Shown one piece after another: positions 1-10,766 of a stretch of DNA of 53,651 bases (positions are counted from its first letter, which is position 1; the number at the start of each line of letters is the position of its first letter). The notes beneath the pieces are model-generated. The model worked only from the letters and a program-made list of their open reading frames with translations. It had not been told where the DNA came from and did not search any database. The position numbers and the translations under genes are program-made. Source of the DNA: Lachnospiraceae bacterium (GTDB lineage: Bacteria; Bacillota; Clostridia; Lachnospirales; Lachnospiraceae); contig JALEPL010000031.1 in assembly GCA_022766245.1 (NCBI GenBank), positions 68,336 to 121,986 of the forward strand, written 5' to 3'.

Positions 1-641
1 TATACCGGAATATTACTCAAAGAATGTGTAATTCCACTTTTTAAATCCTGATAGGATTCTGCCGTCCGAAGACCGGTCAGATAGCGGGACAAACCACCCA
101 CATTTTCAGAAATGGACATATTATTATCATTCAATACAATGATAAAATTCGATTTCAACTTTGAGGCATTGTTCAACGCCTCAAAAGCCATACCGCCGGT
201 AAGTGCCCCATCTCCCAGCACAGATACCACCCGATAATCATCACCGGTCACCTCTCTGGCCATGGCATACCCCAAACCGGCAGATATGGAGGTGGAACTA
301 TGTCCTGTTTCAAACACATCACATGCACTCTCGTGGCGTTTTGGGAATCCACTCATCCCACCATATTTGCGAAGTCCATCAAAACCTTCCCTGCGCCCGG
401 TCAAAAGCTTATGGGTGTAGGATTGATGTCCAACATCCCATATTAGCTTATCCTTGGGAAAATCCAGACATAAGTGCAACGCCATGGTAAGCTCCACCAC
501 ACCAAGATTGGATGCCAGGTGTCCACCATTCACAGATATTTTATCGATCAGAAATTCCCGGATCTCGTCTGCCAAAACAGACCATTCCGAGTCTTCCAGT
601 TTTTTTATATCGTTCTCCTGATTTATTTTCTCAAGTACCAT
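1..641 (-). CDS. dxs: 1-deoxy-D-xylulose-5-phosphate synthase, C-terminus cut by window edge
   Basis: Condenses pyruvate and glyceraldehyde 3-phosphate to DXP with thiamine diphosphate, the first step of the MEP isoprenoid pathway in the cytosol. About 213 of the usual ~620 residues are present, because the reading frame runs off the left edge. Visible family motifs are GGHLASNLGVVELT, the WDVGHQSYTHKLLTGR block, ETGHSSTSISAGLGYA and the TPP-binding GDGALTGGMAFEALNN followed by VLNDNNMSIS. The ATG at 641 follows an AAAGGAG ribosome site that overlaps the stop region of ispA, so the two are almost certainly co-translated. It is the last visible gene of the yqhY-nusB-xseA-xseB-ispA-dxs operon. 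Identification is firm; only the start and N-terminal third can be judged. Confidence 0.96.
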   Translation of the reverse strand, partial: MVLEKINQENDIKKLEDSEWSVLADEIREFLIDKISVNGGHLASNLGVVELTMALHLCLDFPKDKLIWDVGHQSYTHKLLTGRREGFDGLRKYGGMSGFPKRHESACDVFETGHSSTSISAGLGYAMAREVTGDDYRVVSVLGDGALTGGMAFEALNNASKLKSNFIIVLNDNNMSISENVGGLSRYLTGLRTAESYQDLKSGITHSLSNIPV

Positions 642-654
642 GAGAATAACTCCT

Positions 655-1545
655 TTATTTCTCCCGATTAATCAGATAACGAACCAATTCTTCCAGAAAA
701 TCGTTCTTTACTGACAACTGCTTCAATTCCTGCAAGGCTTCCTGGGAATAAGCATTCACATCCGCTTTTGCCTTTTCCAATCCCTCATAGGATACATAAG
801 TGGCCTTCTGATTCTTGTCATCACTGCCCACTGGCTTCCCCAGCACCTCCGCTGATCCGGTCACATCCAAAATATCATCCTGAATCTGAAAGGCAAGCCC
901 CACCTTTCCTGCAATGCGTTCCAGCTGTTCCAGTTCATTCGCATTGGCTCCGGCCAGAATTCCTCCAATCATCATGGATGCTTCCAAAAGTGCGCTTGTC
1001 TTCAGCCGGTAAATAAAATCAATCTGATCTTTGCTGACCACCCTGGTCTGATCTGTCTCTACATCCACCGTCTGACCCCCCACCATTCCATAGATTCCCG
1101 CTTTATTTGCAAGAACCTGCAATGCCTGCGGAATTCTTTGATTTTCAGGTTCCAGTGAAAAAGCAGAAAGTGCCGTTTCATAGGCAAAATTCAACAACCC
1201 ATCTCCTGCAAGAATCGCCATAGCCTCCCCATATACAACATGGGTGGTCTTTTTCCCTCTACGGTATTCATCATTGTCCATAGCCGGCAGATCATCATGA
1301 ATCAACGAATAGGTATGAATCATTTCCATGGCCGCCATAAATGGCTCAATCACCCGGGAACTGCCGCCAAACATTCGGTAGGTCTCCTGCATCAGCATGG
1401 GGCGAAGCCTTTTTCCTCCTGCTGTAAAGCTGTAGTTCATGGCCTCCATGATACGTTTCTGATAGCCTTCTTCTTTTGGCAGATACTGATTCAGTATCGC
1501 CTCAATCTTTCTGGTTTTTTCCTCTATTTGCTGCTGAATCTGCAT
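655..1545 (-). CDS. ispA: Polyprenyl (farnesyl/geranylgeranyl) diphosphate synthase
   Basis: Head-to-tail prenyltransferase that elongates DMAPP/GPP with IPP and supplies farnesyl diphosphate for UppS and quinones. The protein has 296 residues, the normal size. The first aspartate-rich motif DDLPAMD lies at residues 84-90 and the second, DDILD, at 223-227; the GGKRLRP block near residue 43 binds IPP. The gene begins immediately after the xseB stop and ends at the dxs ribosome site, so it sits in one tight operon with its substrate pathway. Product chain length cannot be fixed from sequence alone: the DDxxxxD form of the first motif is the usual bacterial FPP synthase type. Confidence 0.95.
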   Translation of the reverse strand: MQIQQQIEEKTRKIEAILNQYLPKEEGYQKRIMEAMNYSFTAGGKRLRPMLMQETYRMFGGSSRVIEPFMAAMEMIHTYSLIHDDLPAMDNDEYRRGKKTTHVVYGEAMAILAGDGLLNFAYETALSAFSLEPENQRIPQALQVLANKAGIYGMVGGQTVDVETDQTRVVSKDQIDFIYRLKTSALLEASMMIGGILAGANANELEQLERIAGKVGLAFQIQDDILDVTGSAEVLGKPVGSDDKNQKATYVSYEGLEKAKADVNAYSQEALQELKQLSVKNDFLEELVRYLINREK

Positions 1546-1546
1546 A

Positions 1547-1762
1547 CTAAAATTCCTCTATCTCACCCTGCTCATTAAGCACCATCATTTTCTTTTCAAT
1601 CTGTTCAATCTGTTCGTTGCAAAGCTTCAATTTGCGAATACCCTTTTCATAATCGGCAAATGCCTCATCCAGCGAAACATCTCCCTGCATATGCTCCAGC
1701 AATTCTTCAATCTCTGCAAACAGATCCTCCAGCTGTTCTCTTTTTTCCGTGGTATCACCCAT
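1547..1762 (-). CDS. xseB: Exodeoxyribonuclease VII small subunit
   Basis: Small regulatory and structural subunit of exonuclease VII, which degrades single-stranded DNA together with XseA. The 71-residue acidic protein has the family pattern LEELFAEIEELLEHMQ, SLDEAFADYEKGIRKLKLC and NEQIEQIEKKM, which forms the helical hairpin that packs on XseA. It overlaps the 3' end of xseA by 8 bases (the ATG lies inside the last xseA codons), the usual translational coupling for this pair. Length and neighbour both support the call. Confidence 0.93.
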   Translation of the reverse strand: MGDTTEKREQLEDLFAEIEELLEHMQGDVSLDEAFADYEKGIRKLKLCNEQIEQIEKKMMVLNEQGEIEEF

Positions 1763-2972
1763 GCCAACGTTCCTCCGTTTTGATTTCTTCTACCAATAGT
1801 GTCATGCTTCCATCTTCAAGGACTGCCTGAATCCGATCATCCTTCTGTACCTGACTGATTCCTAAAATTGCCTGCCCCTGTCCGTCACTCAGATATGCAA
1901 ACCCATGTCCCAGTTTTTTTAATGGCGATATATCTTCCATACGTTGAGCCAAAAGCCGGAATCTCGACTTGCGGTCTTCTAAGACTTTTTGCATTGCACT
2001 TTCCATACGAAACTGTAACTCCCCTGCATACTGCATCTTTTCATTCAATTGATTTCGGGGACTCATCTTAGTAAGCCTTGCTGATAGCATATCGCATTTT
2101 GCTTTTTTTATTTTAATCAAGTAATCCATTTCACGGCAAAAACGCTGTTGATAAGACTCAAGCCTTTCCTGAAACTGTACCCAGTCAAACACCGCCTGCT
2201 CCGCTGCCGCTGATGGTGTGGGAGCTCTCAAATCCGCCACATAATCTGCAATGGTTGTATCGGTCTCATGTCCCACAGCGGAAATCACCGGCGTATCACA
2301 CTCAAAAATGGCCCGAGCCACCGCCTCCTCATTGAAGGCCCACAAATCTTCGATGGAGCCACCGCCTCTTCCCACAATCAATACATCCAGTCCCATTGCA
2401 TCCAAGGTGCGAATGCCATTTACAATACTGGACACCGCACCCTCTCCCTGAACCAATGCGGGATATAAAATCACCTGCACATAAGGATTCCTCCGACTGG
2501 AAATGTTGCGGATATCCTGAATCGCTGCACCGGTGGGTGCTGTAACAACGCCTACCCTTGTAGCATACCGGGGAATGGGCTTTTTGTATTCCTTGGCAAA
2601 CATCCCCATCTCTTCCAACTCCTGCTTCAGTTGTTCAAAACGCTGATACAGATCACCTGAGCCGGCCAACTCAATTTCCTTTGCATATAACTGGTATTTC
2701 CCATCCCGGTCATATACCTGAATGGAGCCTGTCACCTGAACCTGGTCTCCATCCTTCATAGAGAAATTCAAGCCCTTTCGATCCCGCACAAACATGACAG
2801 CATCCATGGCGCTGCCCTGCTCCTTCAGCCGGAAATAGATATGTCCCGAACTATGGTATTTGCAGTTGGACACTTCTCCCTTGATACAGATGCCATTCAG
2901 AACAAAATCCTGCGCAAACATATTTTTTATATACTGATTAATCTGGTAAACTCCATATATTTTTTTTATCAT
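1755..2972 (-). CDS. xseA: Exodeoxyribonuclease VII large subunit
   Basis: Catalytic subunit of the metal-independent single-strand exonuclease VII. The 405-residue protein has an N-terminal OB-fold (residues ~1-100, GICIKGEVSN and HIYFRLKE), followed by the catalytic domain with VGVVTAPTGAAIQDI, the glycine-rich GRGGGSIEDLWAFNEE and VGHETDTTIADYVADLRAPT, then a helical C-terminus. Its start codon overlaps the nusB stop as ATGA, and its end overlaps xseB. In Bacillus folD separates nusB and xseA; here the two genes touch, so folD is absent from this locus. Confidence 0.96.
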   Translation of the reverse strand: MIKKIYGVYQINQYIKNMFAQDFVLNGICIKGEVSNCKYHSSGHIYFRLKEQGSAMDAVMFVRDRKGLNFSMKDGDQVQVTGSIQVYDRDGKYQLYAKEIELAGSGDLYQRFEQLKQELEEMGMFAKEYKKPIPRYATRVGVVTAPTGAAIQDIRNISSRRNPYVQVILYPALVQGEGAVSSIVNGIRTLDAMGLDVLIVGRGGGSIEDLWAFNEEAVARAIFECDTPVISAVGHETDTTIADYVADLRAPTPSAAAEQAVFDWVQFQERLESYQQRFCREMDYLIKIKKAKCDMLSARLTKMSPRNQLNEKMQYAGELQFRMESAMQKVLEDRKSRFRLLAQRMEDISPLKKLGHGFAYLSDGQGQAILGISQVQKDDRIQAVLEDGSMTLLVEEIKTEERWHG

Positions 2973-3370
2973 GCCAATTTTGCCAACACACCATTCACAA
3001 AGGCCGGCGCATCCTCTGTACCAAATTTCTTTGCCAGCTCCACAGCCTCATTAATGGCTACCCCGGTGGGAATATCCTCCTCTAATTTTATCTCATATAC
3101 CGCCAGGCGGATAATGCTAAGCTCCACCTTTCCCATACGGCTGGTCTTCCATCCCTTACTCTTTTCATTGATCCAGGCATCAATCTGCTCTAACTTGTCA
3201 ACAATATCCCGACATTTATGATTCATATAGGCCCGATCTGTTTCCTGCATGCCCTGTTCTTCCTGCTCTGAAAGAAAAAGTGCAAGCTGTTCTTCATACT
3301 CAGGTCCCTGATAGAACTCAACACGAAACAGCATCTTAAAAATCAATTCTCTTATCTCTCTTCTACTCAT
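2969..3370 (-). CDS. nusB: Transcription antitermination protein NusB
   Basis: RNA-binding all-helical protein that acts with NusE (S10) at boxA in rRNA antitermination. I start it at the ATG giving MSRREIRELIFKMLF, which follows an AGAGAGGAAA ribosome site at good spacing. An upstream in-frame start would add 25 residues unlike the family. This gives 133 residues, the usual size. Family signatures are the N-terminal RREIRELIFKMLFRVEF helix, a central RLAVYEIKLEEDIPTGVAINEAVELAKKF split over residues ~85-115, and the C-terminal FVNGVLAKLA. It overlaps xseA by 4 bases. Confidence 0.94.
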   Translation of the reverse strand: MSRREIRELIFKMLFRVEFYQGPEYEEQLALFLSEQEEQGMQETDRAYMNHKCRDIVDKLEQIDAWINEKSKGWKTSRMGKVELSIIRLAVYEIKLEEDIPTGVAINEAVELAKKFGTEDAPAFVNGVLAKLA

Positions 3371-3465
3371 GTGATTTCCTCTCTGCGAATTTTTCCTATG
3401 ATATGGAAAAAGAATGCCATAAAGGCATTCTTTATTATACAACATTTCATTCTATTACAAAAGCA

Positions 3466-3843
3466 TTATTTGGTATTTCTCATATCAACCGTAGCAATCC
3501 GCACATTTACCATTGCCACAGACAGACCAGTCATGGTTTCTATGGCACTTTTCACCTTTTCCTGTACCTTAGCAGATACATCCGGAATCGAATAGCCATA
3601 TGCAATATTCAACGATACTTCTACATCCACGATATCCTCAATCACATCTACCTTTACGCCCTTGGACAGATTCTTCATCCCCAGCCTGCTCACCAGCTCA
3701 TTGGTAATATTCCCAGCCATGGAGGCTACCCCCTCCACCTCGGTAGCAGCAAGTCCTGCGATAATTGCCACCACCTCATCTGCAATGTGTACCTGTCCCA
3801 AATTGTCCTCTTTGATTTTAAATACTTTTCTATTTTCAGCCAT
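3466..3843 (-). CDS. yqhY: Asp23/Gls24 family protein (YqhY-like)
   Basis: Asp23/Gls24 (DUF322) proteins are small cytosolic or membrane-associated factors linked to envelope homeostasis. The YqhY member sits next to the acc genes or nusB in Firmicutes and has been tied to control of fatty-acid synthesis. The 125-residue product shows the family blocks LGQVHIADEVVAIIAGLAA, EVEGVASMAG, LSKGVKVDV and VDVEVSLNIAYGYSIPDV. The start at MAENRKVF is preferred because GGGAGG lies just upstream. It heads the nusB-xse-ispA-dxs cluster, the same place as in Bacillus. Molecular function remains inferred from the family. Confidence 0.88.
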   Translation of the reverse strand: MAENRKVFKIKEDNLGQVHIADEVVAIIAGLAATEVEGVASMAGNITNELVSRLGMKNLSKGVKVDVIEDIVDVEVSLNIAYGYSIPDVSAKVQEKVKSAIETMTGLSVAMVNVRIATVDMRNTK

Positions 3844-3911
3844 AAGATGCCTCCCGTTTATCAATATATGTTAATTATAGCAGATAACCATCTTTTTGAA
3901 AACAATTTATT

Positions 3912-4364
3912 TTATCCTTCCTCTGTATAGAGGTCATCCGCAATCTGTACCAGATTAGAAAAAGGTTCATGCTCCATTGCCGGACTGGCAAAGGTATTGT
4001 CCTGGAATCCATTTAGCTTTTCAACGTAAAAATCCACCGATTCCTTGGCTGTCTGAAAACAGCGCAATGACGCTGGAGCATTCCAGTCTTTCCAATAAAC
4101 CATATTGTAATCAATATATGCCACGGTAGCAAAATCATCATCTGAAGTATTGATAAAGGTACGCTGCATGGATGCGTGCAGTGCATCTCCTTCCAAATGC
4201 TTTCCCTCTTCTTTTTGTCTGGGAACTTTTGATTGTGCTTCGGATTCTTTACTTTTCTTCACCCGATGTTCCTGTTCCACCATACGGTCCACTGCCTCTG
4301 CCGCACGGTTCATGGCCTCAAAAATATCCATCTGCCCTTCCATGGACGTTTTCCCTGATTTCAT
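3912..4364 (-). CDS. Hypothetical acidic protein, unrecognised
   Basis: I do not recognise this 150-residue protein. It starts at MKSGKTSMEGQMDIFEAM after a GAGGGGGA site, lies 30 bases downstream of metA and 69 bases upstream of yqhY, and reads in the same direction. The first ~60 residues are highly charged and probably helical (DIFEAMNRAAEAVDRMVEQ, then KKSKESEAQSKVPRQKEEGK). The second half looks globular (FATVAYIDYNMVYWKDW, SLRCFQTAKESVDFYVEKL). No signal peptide or membrane segment is seen. Good ribosome site, codon use like its neighbours and operon position argue for a real gene. Function is unknown. Confidence 0.75.
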   Translation of the reverse strand: MKSGKTSMEGQMDIFEAMNRAAEAVDRMVEQEHRVKKSKESEAQSKVPRQKEEGKHLEGDALHASMQRTFINTSDDDFATVAYIDYNMVYWKDWNAPASLRCFQTAKESVDFYVEKLNGFQDNTFASPAMEHEPFSNLVQIADDLYTEEG

Positions 4365-4393
4365 ATTCACAGTCCCCCTCATATTTTTCAGTT

Positions 4394-5326
4394 TTATTTA
4401 CTAAGTATCTCTTCCGTGTTGATGAACTCGTAAGGAGTCTGCTGATACACATAATAGTTGAGCCAGTTGGCATACAGCATATTACCATGGGACCGCCACT
4501 GCAACAGGGGTTTTTCATCGATATCATTGTTTGGATAATAATTCACCGGCATTTCAATATCCAGTCCCTTTGCCAGATCACGCTTATATTCTTTATCAAG
4601 GGTAAGTCGATCATACTCTGGATGTCCCATCACAAAAATCTTTCTCCCTTCATCCGCAATAGCAAGGAATACACCAGCCTCATCAGACTCTGCCAGGATC
4701 GCAAGTTTTCCGGTTTTCTCAATGTCCTCGCGAAATATCTCCGTATGTCTGGAATGAGGTGCCATAAAATGATCGTCGAACCCCCGCACCAGAGGTACCT
4801 TACGATTCATTACACGATGCTCATAGATACCAAACATCTTTTTGTCCAACAAATGCTTTTTGATTCCATAATGATAGTACAAGCCGGCCTGTGCTCCCCA
4901 GCAAAGATACAGCGTGGAGGTCACATGAGTCTTGCTCCATTCTAAAATCTGGCAAAATTCGTCCCAGTAATCCACATCTTCATACTCCATCAATTCCACA
5001 GGCGCACCGGTAATGATCAGCCCATCCAGATTGCAATGCTTTATTTCCTCAAAGGACTGATAAAACTTATTTAAATGGCTCTTAGATGTATTTTTCGACT
5101 CATGGGTACTCACCGTAATCCAGGACACATCCACCTGCAACGGTGTATTGGACAGGGATCTTAAAATCTGCAGCTCCGTGTCCTCCTTCAAGGGCATCAG
5201 ATTCAAGATACCAATTCCCAATGGTCTGATATCCTGATGCATTGCCCGATTCCCATCCATTACAAATATATTTTCTTTCTCTAAGATCTCCCTCGCCGGC
5301 AGATCATTCATTGTTTTGATTGGCAT
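4394..5326 (-). CDS. metA: Homoserine O-acyltransferase MetA, predicted acetyl-CoA specific
   Basis: Activates homoserine at its hydroxyl for methionine synthesis. The 310-residue protein aligns end to end with MetA. The catalytic cysteine is Cys142 in YLCWGAQAGLYYHYG, and the catalytic histidine lies in FVMGHPEYDR. Residue 111, in GAPVELMEYEDVDYW, is glutamate; known family work assigns Glu here to acetyl-CoA use and Gly (as in E. coli) to succinyl-CoA use, so homoserine O-acetyltransferase is the better name. The ATG follows AAGAGGATTTAGAT. Only 22 bases separate it from the ligA stop, leaving no room for a SAM riboswitch or its own long leader. Confidence 0.95.
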   Translation of the reverse strand: MPIKTMNDLPAREILEKENIFVMDGNRAMHQDIRPLGIGILNLMPLKEDTELQILRSLSNTPLQVDVSWITVSTHESKNTSKSHLNKFYQSFEEIKHCNLDGLIITGAPVELMEYEDVDYWDEFCQILEWSKTHVTSTLYLCWGAQAGLYYHYGIKKHLLDKKMFGIYEHRVMNRKVPLVRGFDDHFMAPHSRHTEIFREDIEKTGKLAILAESDEAGVFLAIADEGRKIFVMGHPEYDRLTLDKEYKRDLAKGLDIEMPVNYYPNNDIDEKPLLQWRSHGNMLYANWLNYYVYQQTPYEFINTEEILSK

Positions 5327-5348
5327 ATCTAAATCCTCTTTTCATCCC

Positions 5349-8103
<2,755 letters not shown>

Positions 8104-8116
8104 AATTTGTCCTGTC

Positions 8117-8143
8117 AAAAAACGGAGGCCACAACGACCTCCG
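8117..8143 (-). terminator. Rho-independent terminator of the SH3b-protein gene
   Basis: Read on the minus strand, the stem CGGAGG pairs with CCTCCG across a 9-base loop and is followed by a run of six T. It sits 18 bases past the SH3b-gene stop and ends only 14 bases before the RluF start, so RluF depends on readthrough or on a promoter hidden in this short gap. Confidence 0.8.
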
Positions 8144-8160
8144 CCCTTCTCTGCTTTATT

Positions 8161-9396
8161 CTACTGCTGCTCTAGCAATTCTGTTTTAATATATCCTGTT
8201 TTGTTGTTCCAGTTAACCTTCGTCCAGCCTTCCTGATAACTCATAACCACAGTCACATATTCTCCCGCATAAGCCACCCCAACTTTAGGCGCTGTCTCAC
8301 TCATAGAAGACCTGATATTCACGGTATTATACAACAACACCTTCGTGCCCTCTTCGATTCCACCGGCATCCACAGTTCCCTCTTCGTTTTCCGGCTGAGA
8401 CTCTGACAAGAACTCGCTCTTTATATATGCTTCTGTTCCATTATAATCTATCTTGCTCCATCCATCATCCCCTGCTTCATAACGAGTAAGAGCTGTTCCT
8501 GCATAAACTTGTCCCAACAATTCAGAATCCGTGTTTGCTTCCTTCCGGACATTGACTGTCGCTGTTGTATAAACGGTCTGACCAGCCGAAGTCTCTCCCT
8601 GCTCATCCTCCGTGGCATCGTCCGCCACACTCTCTGTATCAGCAGTTTCTGTATCAGCAGTTTCTGTATCAGCCATCTCTGTATCTGATACAGGCTGCAA
8701 TGTAGCTGCCCAACTATTATATGCATCAGAAATTGTAGTATTTACCATCTCAGCCAAAAGCGGATCTGATGCTACTGCATCCTCATATTCCTGCTGAACT
8801 TCAGCCTGCAGAGCTAATACCTCTGAATTGTTCTGGAAGCTATTAATCAGCGCCTGTATGGCTGCATCCGTCTCTAATTCAGCATTCAAACGATTATAGC
8901 TGCTATAAAGGTTATCAATATACAGATTACCTTCCTCATTCGTTCTCACATAAAAGAACTCCAGACCAGGTGCCAGGGTATCTACACCCTCAAACTTCAT
9001 TTTCAGGCTTACAGAAACCAAATATGCTCCATCCTCATGTCCCGGTTTCGTATAACAGGTAATATCCTCATACTTCTCCACATACTGAGAAAACATGGCA
9101 ATAAAGCTCTGTTCATTGGCAGTTACCGGAGTCGCATAGGTCTGAATCTTCTCCAAATCCCCCTGTGCATACGCATCATAGTAATTGGTAATCAGTTCCT
9201 TCATTCCTTTGACCTGATCCACTTCAAAAGGCTCAAATGCTTCTTCCTCCGTACCATTCAGACTCTCGCCATCCGGTTTCGCACTGCATTTCACCATAAG
9301 AAACACCAATACAATAAACAATACTGCCGCCAAAATATATCTGCCATACTTTTTAAAAAAAGTAATCAATTTCTCTTTTATTTCAGATGTTTTCAT
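8161..9396 (-). CDS. Membrane-anchored protein with two bacterial SH3 domains
   Basis: Probable cell-wall-interacting surface protein. The start ATG giving MKTSEIKEKL follows TTGGAGGAAAAA. After a short basic cytosolic tail comes one transmembrane helix (residues ~20-40, YILAAVLFIVLVFLMV). Then comes an extracytoplasmic alpha/beta domain (~60-190) with YYDAYAQGDLEKIQTYA, which looks NTF2/SnoaL-like, and an acidic linker of near-identical ADTET repeats. Two SH3b domains follow (TATVNVRKEANTDSELLGQV and NTVNIRSSMSETAPKVG). SH3b modules commonly bind peptidoglycan peptides. No enzymatic domain is present, so the role is not known. tRNA-Arg lies 66 bases upstream on the same strand. Confidence 0.85.
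   Translation of the reverse strand: MKTSEIKEKLITFFKKYGRYILAAVLFIVLVFLMVKCSAKPDGESLNGTEEEAFEPFEVDQVKGMKELITNYYDAYAQGDLEKIQTYATPVTANEQSFIAMFSQYVEKYEDITCYTKPGHEDGAYLVSVSLKMKFEGVDTLAPGLEFFYVRTNEEGNLYIDNLYSSYNRLNAELETDAAIQALINSFQNNSEVLALQAEVQQEYEDAVASDPLLAEMVNTTISDAYNSWAATLQPVSDTEMADTETADTETADTESVADDATEDEQGETSAGQTVYTTATVNVRKEANTDSELLGQVYAGTALTRYEAGDDGWSKIDYNGTEAYIKSEFLSESQPENEEGTVDAGGIEEGTKVLLYNTVNIRSSMSETAPKVGVAYAGEYVTVVMSYQEGWTKVNWNNKTGYIKTELLEQQ
8631..8690 (-). repeat. In-frame 15-bp tandem repeat encoding ADTET units
   Basis: Three to four copies of a 15-bp unit (minus-strand sense approximately GCTGATACAGAAACT) encode the linker series MADTE, TADTE, TADTE of the SH3b protein. Identical codons in successive copies suggest recent slippage, so linker length probably varies between strains. 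Confidence 0.75.
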
Positions 9397-9462
9397 CACT
9401 TTTTCCTCCAATTGGTCTGTATTCCATATCCTAATAAACTAACGCAAATGAGGACAAAAAAA

Positions 9463-9534
9463 TGCACCCGGCGGGAATCGAACCCGCATTATCAGAGTCG
9501 GAGTCTGACGTTCTATCCATTAGACTACGGTTGC
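9463..9534 (-). tRNA. tRNA-Arg (anticodon CCG)
   Basis: A 72-base cloverleaf on the minus strand. The anticodon stem TCAGA/TCTGA encloses loop CTCCGAC, giving anticodon CCG (reads CGG). The T arm is GCGGG-TTCGATT-CCCGC, and the acceptor is GCAACCG against CGGGTGC with discriminator A. CCA is not encoded. Position 4 opposite 69 is A against G, a mismatch in an otherwise complete acceptor stem. A run of seven T follows the 3' end and may terminate transcription. Confidence 0.93.
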
Positions 9535-9543
9535 AACTTGTAC

Positions 9544-9572
9544 ATAATAGCACAGATGTATAAAAAAATCAA
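9544..9572 (-). promoter_or_regulatory. Sigma-A-type promoter for tRNA-Arg
   Basis: On the minus strand TTGATT and TATTAT are separated by exactly 17 bases, about 10 bases before the mature tRNA 5' end. No other minus-strand gene lies between, so it should drive tRNA-Arg and possibly the SH3b gene behind it. Confidence 0.7.
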
Positions 9573-9585
9573 GCAAATTTACTCA

Positions 9586-9614
9586 TTGACATAGAAAAAC
9601 GAATCCTATATATT
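9586..9614 (+). promoter_or_regulatory. Sigma-A-type promoter for DAHP synthase
   Basis: TTGACA and TATATT with a 17-base spacer, about 50 bases before the DAHP synthase start. Divergent from the tRNA-Arg promoter, whose -35 lies 14 bases away. No T-box or other leader structure fits in the short 5' region. Confidence 0.75.
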
Positions 9615-9660
9615 TAGGAAAAGAATTTTATTATCCATTATGAAACAAAGGAGAAGTACA

Positions 9661-10692
9661 ATGAGTTTTAAATTTTTAGATCAATTACCCAGCCCGGCTG
9701 ATATTATCAAGGAATATCCTCTTCCCGAGAAATTAATCCAGATAAAAAAGGAACGTGACGCTGCTATCCGGGATGTTCTCACCGGAAAGGATGACCGTTT
9801 TCTGGTAATCATCGGTCCATGCTCTGCTGACAGCGAAGACCCTGTATGTGATTATGTGAGCCGACTCACAAAAATTGCAGAGGACGTAAAGGATCGTCTG
9901 ATTCTCATCCCCCGCGTCTATACCAACAAACCCCGTACTACCGGAGAGGGCTACAAAGGAATCGCCACCCAGCCGGATCCTGAGAAAGCACCGGATATGG
10001 TTGCCGGATTGATTGCCATGCGAAAGCTTCACATTCGCGCATTTGCAGAAAGCGGCCTTTCCTCCGCAGATGAAATGCTTTATCCGGAAAACTGGAGTTA
10101 CATTGAGGATCTTCTCTCCTATGTTGCAATCGGAGCTCGTTCTGTAGAGGACCAGCAGCACCGTCTTACCGTCAGCGGTTTTGATGTGGCATCCGGTATG
10201 AAGAATCCTACCAGCGGTGATTTTTCCGTTATGCTGAATTCTGTTTATGCAGCACAGCATCCTCATCATTTTGTTTATCGCGGCTACGAAGTGGAGACTC
10301 CGGGAAATGATCTGACTCACGTAGTCCTTCGTGGTGCGGTAAGCAAACACGGTAACAGCACCCAGAACTATCACTATGAGGATATTATGCGTCTGATTGA
10401 AATGTACAACGAGCGTGATTTAAAAAATCCTGCCGCCATCATCGATGCCAATCATTCCAACTCCAACAAAAAATTCAAGGAGCAGATCCGTATCGTCAAG
10501 GAGGTTATGCACAACCGCCAGCTCTCCGAAGACATTCACGATATGGTTAAGGGCGTGATGATTGAAAGCTATATCGAAGAGGGCTGTCAGAAAATCGGTG
10601 ATCATGTGTACGGCAAATCTATTACCGATCCCTGTCTGGGATGGGAAGACACCAAAAACCTAATCTATACCATTGCCGACATGAATCAGTAA
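9661..10692 (+). CDS. aroF: 3-deoxy-7-phosphoheptulonate synthase, class I (AroFGH type)
   Basis: Condenses phosphoenolpyruvate with erythrose 4-phosphate, the entry step of the shikimate pathway. The ATG giving MSFKFLDQLPSP is chosen because AAAGGAGAAGTACA precedes it; an upstream ATG lacks a site. The 343-residue protein has the class Ia signatures IIGPCSADS, RVYTNKPRTTGEGYKG, GARSVEDQQHR, GMKNPTSGDF, VVLRGAVSKHGNS and DANHSNSNKK, with the metal and PEP ligands in place. It is one of few plus-strand genes, carries its own promoter and is followed by a long hairpin, so it is a single-gene unit. Which aromatic amino acid inhibits it cannot be read from sequence; the AroF/G/H symbol is therefore approximate. 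Confidence 0.93.
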   Translation: MSFKFLDQLPSPADIIKEYPLPEKLIQIKKERDAAIRDVLTGKDDRFLVIIGPCSADSEDPVCDYVSRLTKIAEDVKDRLILIPRVYTNKPRTTGEGYKGIATQPDPEKAPDMVAGLIAMRKLHIRAFAESGLSSADEMLYPENWSYIEDLLSYVAIGARSVEDQQHRLTVSGFDVASGMKNPTSGDFSVMLNSVYAAQHPHHFVYRGYEVETPGNDLTHVVLRGAVSKHGNSTQNYHYEDIMRLIEMYNERDLKNPAAIIDANHSNSNKKFKEQIRIVKEVMHNRQLSEDIHDMVKGVMIESYIEEGCQKIGDHVYGKSITDPCLGWEDTKNLIYTIADMNQ

Positions 10693-10716
10693 CGAAAAAC
10701 GTATAGATACGAACCA

Positions 10717-10757
10717 CAAGCCCAAGAAAATCAGCGCCGCTGATTTTCTTGGGCTTG
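10717..10757. terminator. Long hairpin between convergent DAHP synthase and spoIIM
   Basis: A perfect 19-bp stem (CAAGCCCAAGAAAATCAGC and its complement) with loop GCC. It is enclosed by a second inverted repeat (AAAACGTATAGATA near 10696 and its complement near 10765-10779). The T-tract is poor on either side, but the position between convergent genes fits a bidirectional terminator. Confidence 0.7.
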
Positions 10758-10766
10758 TTCTTGCTA

